A DNA stretch of 47,018 nucleotides from Clostridia bacterium (GTDB lineage Bacteria > Bacillota > Clostridia > Oscillospirales > Acutalibacteraceae): positions 1 through 47,018 of the forward strand of contig JAFQKX010000067.1 of NCBI GenBank assembly GCA_017414705.1, given 5' to 3'. Position 1 is the first letter of the stretch. The number at the start of each line of letters is the position of its first letter. The notes below the pieces were generated by a model. That model was not told the DNA's origin. It did not search any database and saw nothing but the letters and a program-made list of their open reading frames with translations. Shown here in pieces: positions 41,979-47,018 of this stretch. The position numbers were made by a program, and so were the translations under genes.

Positions 41979-43874
41979 ATGAGCTTTTTACCCATCAATG
42001 CCAAAGAGATGCGCGAGCGCGGCTGGGATGCCGTGGATTTTGTACTGGTGACGGGCGACGCCTACGTGGATCATCCCTCGTTCGGCACCGCCATCATCTC
42101 CCGCGTACTGGAGGACGAGGGCTTTCGCGTGGCGGTTTTGTCGCAGCCGAATTGGCACAGCGATGACGATTTTCTGCAATTCGGCAGACCGCGATTGGCA
42201 TTTCTGTTTAATTCCGGCAACGTGGATTCTATGGTGGCACACTATACCGCAGCACGCCGACGCCGCTCGGACGATCCTTATTCCCCCGGCAACAAGGCAG
42301 GACGCCGCCCCGACCGCGCATTGACGGTCTACGGTCAGATCCTGCGCAGACTTTTCCCCGACGTACCGCTGATTGCAGGCGGGCTGGAAGGCTCCTTGCG
42401 CCGATTTGCCAACTACGATTATTGGGCAGACGCCGTGATGCCGTCGGTCTTGGAGGACTGCAAGGCAGACCTGCTGGTCTACGGCATGGGAGAAAATCAG
42501 ACCCGACAAATTGCCCGCCGTTTGGCAGAGGGAGCATCGGTGCAGGAGCTGCAGGAGCTGCGCGGCGTTTGCTACCTGACCGATACACCGCCCGCCGCGG
42601 GCGGCAAAACGGTCTGGCTGCCGTCCCTTGCTCAATGCACCGCCGACAAAAAGCAATACGCCGCCGCCTGCCGCATAGAATTAGACGAGCAGGACGCCGT
42701 GCGCGGGAAAACGCTGGTGCAAAAGCAAAGCGAATTATATTTGGTGCAAAATCCGCCCATGCCGCCGCTGACCACCGAGGAATTGGATGCGGTGTACGAG
42801 CTGCCCTACGAGCGGTATTATCATCCGTCCTACGAAGCAATGGGCGGCGTGGAGGCCATCCGTGAGGTGGAATTTTCCATTACTCACAACCGCGGGTGCT
42901 TCGGTGCCTGCAATTTCTGCTCCATTGCGTTTCATCAGGGCAGAGCCGTGACCTGCCGCAGCCGCGAGTCTATTTTGCGCGAGGCCAAAAAGCTGATCGC
43001 CTCCCCGCATTTCAAGGGCTATATTCACGACGTCGGCGGCCCCACCGCCAACTTCCGTATCCCATCCTGCAAAAAGCAGGAAAAATACGGTCTGTGCCCC
43101 GCCAAGAAATGTCTGGCACCGACCCCCTGCAATCAGCTGCAGGTGGATCACAGCGAATATTTGTCGATTTTGCGCGAACTTCGCGCGTTGCCCGGTGTCA
43201 AAAAGGTGTTCATTCGCTCGGGCATCCGCTACGATTATCTGTTAGAGGACAAGGACGACACCTTTTTCCGCGAGCTGGTGGAGCATCACGTCAGCGGGCA
43301 GCTTAAGGTGGCACCCGAGCATTGCTCCGCTGCCGTCTTAGATAAAATGGGCAAGCCGCACATCACGGCCTACCGCGCCTTTGCCAAAAAATATTTTGCC
43401 ATCACCAAAAAGCTGGGCAAGGAGCAGTATCTGGTGCCGTACCTGATGTCCTCGCACCCCGGCTCTACCGTCAAGGATGCCATTGAGCTGGCGCTGTTTC
43501 TCAAGGAGCAGCATCTGCACCCGCAGCAGGTGCAGGACTTCTACCCCACCCCGGGTACCGTTTCGACCTGTATGTTTTATACCGGCTTGGATCCTTATAC
43601 CATGCAACCCGTATTCGTACCGCGTACCGCGCAGGAGAAAGCCGTGCAGCGCGCGCTGCTGCAGTATTTCCGTCCCGAAAACAAAGCTCTGGTGCGTGAA
43701 ACGCTGATCAAGGCCGGCAGAGCCGATCTGATCGGAAACGGGCCCGACTGTCTCATCACCGGCCCCGCTCCGCGCGTCGAGGGCAAGCAAGGCGTCGCGT
43801 CTGCCAAGCGCACCCCCGCCAAACGCAAGCCCAAAAGCCACAAGTGGGAGCCGCAGTCCAAAAAGCGGCGATGA
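41979..43874 (+). CDS. YgiQ-family radical SAM protein
   Basis: A 631-residue radical SAM enzyme of the UPF0313/YgiQ family; reaction unknown. The N-terminal domain (LPINAKEMRERGWDAVDFVLVTGDAYVDHPSFG) is typical. The radical SAM CX3CX2C motif is in NRGCFGACNFCS (about residue 310). Another family block follows, DVGGPTANFR, then a cluster of further cysteines (CKKQEKYGLCPAKKC). The tail is lysine/arginine-rich. The ATG at 41979 has GGAGG upstream; a longer in-frame extension lacks one. Confidence 0.93.
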   Translation: MSFLPINAKEMRERGWDAVDFVLVTGDAYVDHPSFGTAIISRVLEDEGFRVAVLSQPNWHSDDDFLQFGRPRLAFLFNSGNVDSMVAHYTAARRRRSDDPYSPGNKAGRRPDRALTVYGQILRRLFPDVPLIAGGLEGSLRRFANYDYWADAVMPSVLEDCKADLLVYGMGENQTRQIARRLAEGASVQELQELRGVCYLTDTPPAAGGKTVWLPSLAQCTADKKQYAAACRIELDEQDAVRGKTLVQKQSELYLVQNPPMPPLTTEELDAVYELPYERYYHPSYEAMGGVEAIREVEFSITHNRGCFGACNFCSIAFHQGRAVTCRSRESILREAKKLIASPHFKGYIHDVGGPTANFRIPSCKKQEKYGLCPAKKCLAPTPCNQLQVDHSEYLSILRELRALPGVKKVFIRSGIRYDYLLEDKDDTFFRELVEHHVSGQLKVAPEHCSAAVLDKMGKPHITAYRAFAKKYFAITKKLGKEQYLVPYLMSSHPGSTVKDAIELALFLKEQHLHPQQVQDFYPTPGTVSTCMFYTGLDPYTMQPVFVPRTAQEKAVQRALLQYFRPENKALVRETLIKAGRADLIGNGPDCLITGPAPRVEGKQGVASAKRTPAKRKPKSHKWEPQSKKRR

Positions 43875-43891
43875 CCCATCATAAAAAGAAG

Positions 43892-43925
43892 AAGCCCGTC
43901 CGGTGCGTCGCGGACGGGCTTTTGA
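43892..43925. terminator. Terminator after the YgiQ gene
   Basis: An 11-bp stem AAGCCCGTCCG (43892-43902) with 43111-type complement at 43911-43921, 8-nt loop, and a short T-tract. It lies 17 nt past the stop codon. Confidence 0.82.
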
Positions 43926-43990
43926 TATGGTGCGTTTTCAGCGAGGAAATGAGCTCAAAACGCGAAATAAGTTAGGGAATGGAGCGATGC

Positions 43991-46489
43991 TTATTTGCTC
44001 ATCGCTTTTTTGCCGCAGAAGGTTGCGGTAGCGGCAGCAGCGCAAGCCAACATCAGAACGCCGAGGACCAACGCGATGTTGGACACGTCACCGGTCTCAA
44101 CAGAGCCGGAGCCGCCGGAGCTCTTGGCGTTGACGACCTCAACGGTACCGACGGCGTAATCAACGCCCATCAAGTGGCCGCGGAAGCCGAAGGAGCTGAC
44201 CTTGGTGATGTCAAACTCGTTGTCGATGCGCAGACGGCCGGAGCCGTTGGTGCCTGCATCGTCCTGCATCGCCTGAACCATATTGGCATTGCCGCCCTCA
44301 AAGACGACGTAACCGATCTGACCCTTGGCAGCAGCTTCGCTGGCAACGTTGGCAGCGATGACGACGGTATTCCAGCCTGCCTTCATACCGGCAGTGGGAA
44401 TACGGAAAGCACGCATCTGACCGTTCCAGTCGGTGACGGAAGCGCCGGAGTCATCCAGCTGCAGCCAGATCTCACCGTCGGCATCGGTAGCAGCGAGATA
44501 GATCTCTACCACCAGATTCTTGCCGGTCAGGTCGACAGCGGTCAGCAAGCGCTTGGCAACGAACGGATCGTTGTGTGTCAGGGCGTTTGCCTGATAAGCC
44601 GATTTACCGCCGAGCATTTGCAAAGTATCCTCGCCGTTGGTGCGGTTGTAGCCGGGATTATCGACTTCACCGGCAGCGTTTTTACCGCCCTTGAATTCTG
44701 CTTCCTCGGGAACTGCGCTGACGGTAATGGAATCCTTCAGATTGGTTGCCCAATAGAAGGTGTACATCTCATCTTCAGATGCGCTCAGCAGGTAATCCTT
44801 GGGATCCGCAGAGGGAGTCTCAGAGGAGGTTGCGGACGAGGTCGCGGAAGAGCTGGGAGCCTGAGAGGAGCTGGGAGCCTGAGAGGAGCTGGGAGCCTGA
44901 GAAGAGCTCGGAGCCTGAGAAGAGCTCGGAGCCTGAGAGGAGCTCGGAGCCTGAGAGGAGCTGGGAGCCTCGGAAGAGGACGGAGCCTGAGAAGAGCTGG
45001 GAGCCTCGGAAGAGGACGGAGTCGTCACGGTTTTGTAATCGACGATCTCAACGGTACCGACAGCGTACTCAACACCCATCTTGTGGCTGCGGAAGCCGAA
45101 GGTGCTGACCTTGGTGACGTCGAACTCGTTGTCGATGCGCAGACGGCCGGAGCCGTTGGTGCCGTTATTGTCCTGCATAGCCTGCATCATGTTGTTGTTA
45201 CCGCCGGTAAAGACAGCGTAGCCGATCTGTCCTGCAGCAGCAGAGGCGGCAGGAGTGTTGGCAGCGAGAGTAACGGTATTCCAGCCCTGCACCATATTAG
45301 CGGTAGGAATACGGAAGGCACGCATCATGCCGTTCCAGTCGGTGATGGAATAACCGGAGTCATCCAGCTGCAGCCAGATCTCACCGTCGGCATCGGTTCC
45401 TGCCAGATAGATCTGAACCTCCAGATATTTTCCGGTCAGGTCGACGGCGGTCAACAAGCGCTTGGCAACGAACGGATCGTTGTGCGTCAGATTAGCAGCC
45501 TGATAGGCGGGCTTACCGCCAAGGGTCACGAGGGTATCGGGACCGTTGGTTTTGTTATATCCATCATCGAGGCGATCAACAACACCGCTGGCATTCGTAC
45601 CGCCCTTGTACTCACCACTGGGAACTGTTTTCACAGCGATGCTGTTCTTCAGGTTGGATGCCCAGTAGAAGGTGTACCGCTCATCGGCGTTTGCGGACAA
45701 CAGATAATCCTTGATCTCAATGGTACCGATGGCGTGGTCAACACCCATTCTGTGTCCACGGATGCCCATGGAACTAACCTTGGTGATGTCAAACGCATTG
45801 TCGATACGCAGACGGCCTCCTCCGTTGGAGCCATCCTCTTTCTGCAGCGCCTGCATCATGTTGTTGTTACCGCCGGTATACTCGGCATAGCCGATCTCGC
45901 CGGCAATTGCGGCACTGCTCGGTGTATCGGGATCGAGAACAACGGTATTCCAACCCTGCGTCATATTGGCAGTCGGAATACGGAAGGCACGCATCTGACC
46001 GTTCCAGTCGGTGATGGAAGCGCCGGAATCGTCCAGCTGCAGCCAGATCTCGCCGTCGGCATCGGTTCCTGCCAGATAAATCTCTACAATCAGCTTTTTG
46101 CCGGTCAGATTCTGAGCAGTCAGGAAGCGCTTGGCAATAAACGGATCGTCACTGAATACCGCGTTAGCCTGATAGGCGGGCTTGCCGCCAAGGGTCACAA
46201 CGCTGTTGGGGCCATTGGTTTTATTGTAACCATCGGGACGGTCAATAGCACCACCGGCATTCAGGCCACCCTTGAATTGTCCTTCGGGAACTAAATTCAC
46301 CCCGAGACTGTTCTTCAGGTTGGTTGCCCAGTAGAAGGTGTAGAGCTCATCCGTGTCACAGGAAAGCAAATAGTTTTTGACTTTGACCTGCTGCGTCGTG
46401 TTGTTTGCAACAGCCGACGGGATCGCAACAACCAGCATTGTGACGCACAATGCCAAGGCAATCACGATCGCAAGAATTTTCTTGGTCAT
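43991..46489 (-). CDS. Surface protein with three tandem beta-sandwich-like repeats
   Basis: A secreted, anchored protein of 832 residues. Signal peptide about 1-29. Three homologous repeats of about 225 residues lie near 37-259, 260-485 and 563-786. Each begins with a YLLS...YTFYWATNLK segment, then TLGGKPAYQA, DPFVAKRLLTA, DADGEIWLQLDDSG, DWNGQMRAFRIPTA and RLRIDNEFDITKVS. The fold looks like a carbohydrate-binding beta-sandwich, but no CBM family is recognised. A low-complexity linker of PSSSQA/PSSSEA hexapeptides (487-562) separates repeats 2 and 3. The C-terminus is ETGD, a membrane helix (about 806-825) and Lys-rich end. AAGGAGG precedes the ATG. Likely binds glycan or matrix; no enzyme motif seen. 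Confidence 0.85.
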   Translation of the reverse strand: MTKKILAIVIALALCVTMLVVAIPSAVANNTTQQVKVKNYLLSCDTDELYTFYWATNLKNSLGVNLVPEGQFKGGLNAGGAIDRPDGYNKTNGPNSVVTLGGKPAYQANAVFSDDPFIAKRFLTAQNLTGKKLIVEIYLAGTDADGEIWLQLDDSGASITDWNGQMRAFRIPTANMTQGWNTVVLDPDTPSSAAIAGEIGYAEYTGGNNNMMQALQKEDGSNGGGRLRIDNAFDITKVSSMGIRGHRMGVDHAIGTIEIKDYLLSANADERYTFYWASNLKNSIAVKTVPSGEYKGGTNASGVVDRLDDGYNKTNGPDTLVTLGGKPAYQAANLTHNDPFVAKRLLTAVDLTGKYLEVQIYLAGTDADGEIWLQLDDSGYSITDWNGMMRAFRIPTANMVQGWNTVTLAANTPAASAAAGQIGYAVFTGGNNNMMQAMQDNNGTNGSGRLRIDNEFDVTKVSTFGFRSHKMGVEYAVGTVEIVDYKTVTTPSSSEAPSSSQAPSSSEAPSSSQAPSSSQAPSSSQAPSSSQAPSSSQAPSSSQAPSSSATSSATSSETPSADPKDYLLSASEDEMYTFYWATNLKDSITVSAVPEEAEFKGGKNAAGEVDNPGYNRTNGEDTLQMLGGKSAYQANALTHNDPFVAKRLLTAVDLTGKNLVVEIYLAATDADGEIWLQLDDSGASVTDWNGQMRAFRIPTAGMKAGWNTVVIAANVASEAAAKGQIGYVVFEGGNANMVQAMQDDAGTNGSGRLRIDNEFDITKVSSFGFRGHLMGVDYAVGTVEVVNAKSSGGSGSVETGDVSNIALVLGVLMLACAAAATATFCGKKAMSK
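44858..45019 (-). repeat. 18-bp tandem repeat encoding the PSSS(Q/E)A linker
   Basis: Nine units of 18 bp encode consecutive PSSSQA or PSSSEA hexapeptides. Units are nearly identical in DNA, so the copy number is likely to vary between strains without a frameshift. The linker probably acts as a flexible, possibly O-glycosylated spacer. Confidence 0.9.
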
Positions 46490-46699
46490 AATTTTTCCTC
46501 CTTGTTGTTGAATCGGGAGAAGATAAACCGAAATCCTCTCCCTATTTTCATTTTGGTAAGTTTATCATATCAAAAGCAAGGCGGAAATTCTCGTCCGTAA
46601 TTTACTTGAAATGGTCAGATCTTCACCAATTTTCTGTTTTTGGGCGAGGTTTTTCAAAAAGAACAAATTTCATCCCGCGCAGCGGCAAGCGGGACGTCG
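46490..46699. other. Upstream region of the surface protein gene
   Basis: About 200 AT-rich bases with no gene. A TATGAT-like -10 on the minus strand is present, but no good -35 matches it, so the promoter is not assigned. Confidence 0.4.
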
Positions 46700-46882
46700 T
46701 ATATCCCTCCACCAACCTGCGGTTGGTCCCCCTCCCTTTAGGCAAGGGAGGCAGCCGGTCCCTGCGCGAATCGCAAAAGTCTTCCCCTCAAGGAGAAGGT
46801 GGCTGCGACAAAGGAGCAGACGGATGAGGCGAAAACCCCACCGTCATCCTGAGTGAAGGGAAGGATCTCTGAAAGTACAAAC
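46700..46882. repeat. Dispersed repeat cluster
   Basis: The segment holds a CTCCCTTTAGGCAAGGGAGGC palindrome-like part (46733-46753), a CCCCTCAAGGAGAAGG and GGATGAGG stretch, and a GTCATCCTGAGTGAAGG motif (46843-46859) related to the repeat at 1714. Such mosaics are common intergenic repeats in gut Firmicutes. The overlapping short reading frames are not genes. Confidence 0.6.
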
Positions 46883-46933
46883 AATCCCTCACCGTCTGCG
46901 GGCGGGGCTTGCTCCCGCCGTTGCGCAGAATAT

Positions 46934-46963
46934 AAAAAAGAGCATCCGAAGATGCTCTTTTTT
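46934..46963 (-). terminator. Terminator of rplQ
   Basis: A 13-bp stem AAAAAAGAGCATC/GATGCTCTTTTTT with a CGAA loop, 8 nt past the rplQ stop codon on the minus strand. Confidence 0.92.
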
Positions 46964-46970
46964 ATTGGAT

Positions 46971-47018
46971 TTATTTCACCAGCTCGATGATGGCCATCTC
47001 AGCCGCGTCGCCGCGACG
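46971..47018 (-). CDS. rplQ: 50S ribosomal protein bL17, C-terminal end only
   Basis: The last 15 codons and stop read RRGDAAEMAIIELVK on the minus strand, the characteristic C-terminus of bL17. The rest of the gene lies beyond the window. Normally rplQ ends the alpha ribosomal operon after rpoA, and the terminator just downstream agrees. Confidence 0.88.
   Translation of the reverse strand, partial: RRGDAAEMAIIELVK

Noticed and set aside
44858..45019. Possible CRISPR array from regular repeats
   Set aside because: Units of 18 bp are contiguous with no spacers and encode an in-frame hexapeptide linker.
43979..46294. 771-codon open frame on the plus strand opposite the surface protein
   Set aside because: It is antisense to a gene with a clear signal peptide, repeats and ribosome site. 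The antisense frame is open because of codon bias and the sequence repeats.

Overview
The window looks like core chromosome of an anaerobic, spore-forming member of the Firmicutes (class Clostridia, plausibly Oscillospirales/Ruminococcaceae). Reasons: a germination protease gene (gpr) next to rpsT, a CD1247-type protein next to efp, an Rnf-like redox gene pair, Firmicutes gene orders (yhbY-nadD-yqeK-rsfS-leuS; plsX-rnc-smc-ftsY; dprA-topA-trmFO; infC-rpmI-rplT), strong AGGAGG-type ribosome sites and frequent GTG/TTG starts. Genus-level placement is inference.

Layout. 1-0.65 kb: a response regulator with a degraded receiver. 0.7-3.3 kb: three tandem, related cassettes on the minus strand. Each has a small immunity-like gene with a strong ribosome site, preceded in the same frame by a broken remnant of a larger protein's C-terminal tip. 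The array is punctuated by three copies of one hairpin and one REP-like palindromic repeat. 3.3-23.8 kb: a long minus-strand housekeeping block (CD1247-like, efp, M24 peptidase, endonuclease IV-like protein, yqeG, rpsU, leuS, rsfS, yqeK, nadD, yhbY, rdgB, ftsY, smc, rnc, plsX, trmFO, topA, dprA, rRNA/tRNA methyltransferase), mostly overlapping by 4 nt or nearly touching. 23.9-25.2 kb: the infC-rpmI-rplT operon with a leader attenuator. 25.3-28.0 kb: an incomplete rnfC/rnfD-like pair coupled to a truncated HpcH/HpaI aldolase. 28.0-30.0 kb: a MecA-like adaptor, TspO, a small membrane protein and a tiny XRE regulator with clear operators. 30.0-33.6 kb: a CapD/FlaA1-type sugar nucleotide dehydratase, a minimal membrane-anchored peptide and an (alpha/alpha)6 glycosidase-like protein. 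33.7-38.1 kb: rpsT, gpr, a small membrane protein, an SDR reductase, mnmE and a YfbR-like HD nucleotidase. 38.2-40.3 kb: a two-gene sorbitol/sorbose-phosphate-type dehydrogenase plus FSA/transaldolase operon behind a perfect consensus promoter. 40.4-43.9 kb: MscS channel, nth and a YgiQ radical SAM protein. 44.0-46.5 kb: a large repetitive surface protein. 46.5-47.0 kb: dispersed repeats and the last 15 codons of rplQ.

How it fits together: most genes serve translation, ribosome assembly, tRNA modification, DNA maintenance and protein targeting, and are cotranscribed on the minus strand. The accessory signals are concentrated at 0.7-3.3 kb (cassette array), 25-28 kb (eroded redox locus) and 44-46.5 kb (surface protein). 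The cassette array is the best candidate for an undescribed system: orphan toxin-tip/immunity-like units reduced to their immunity halves. No CRISPR array, rRNA, tRNA or complete insertion sequence was seen.
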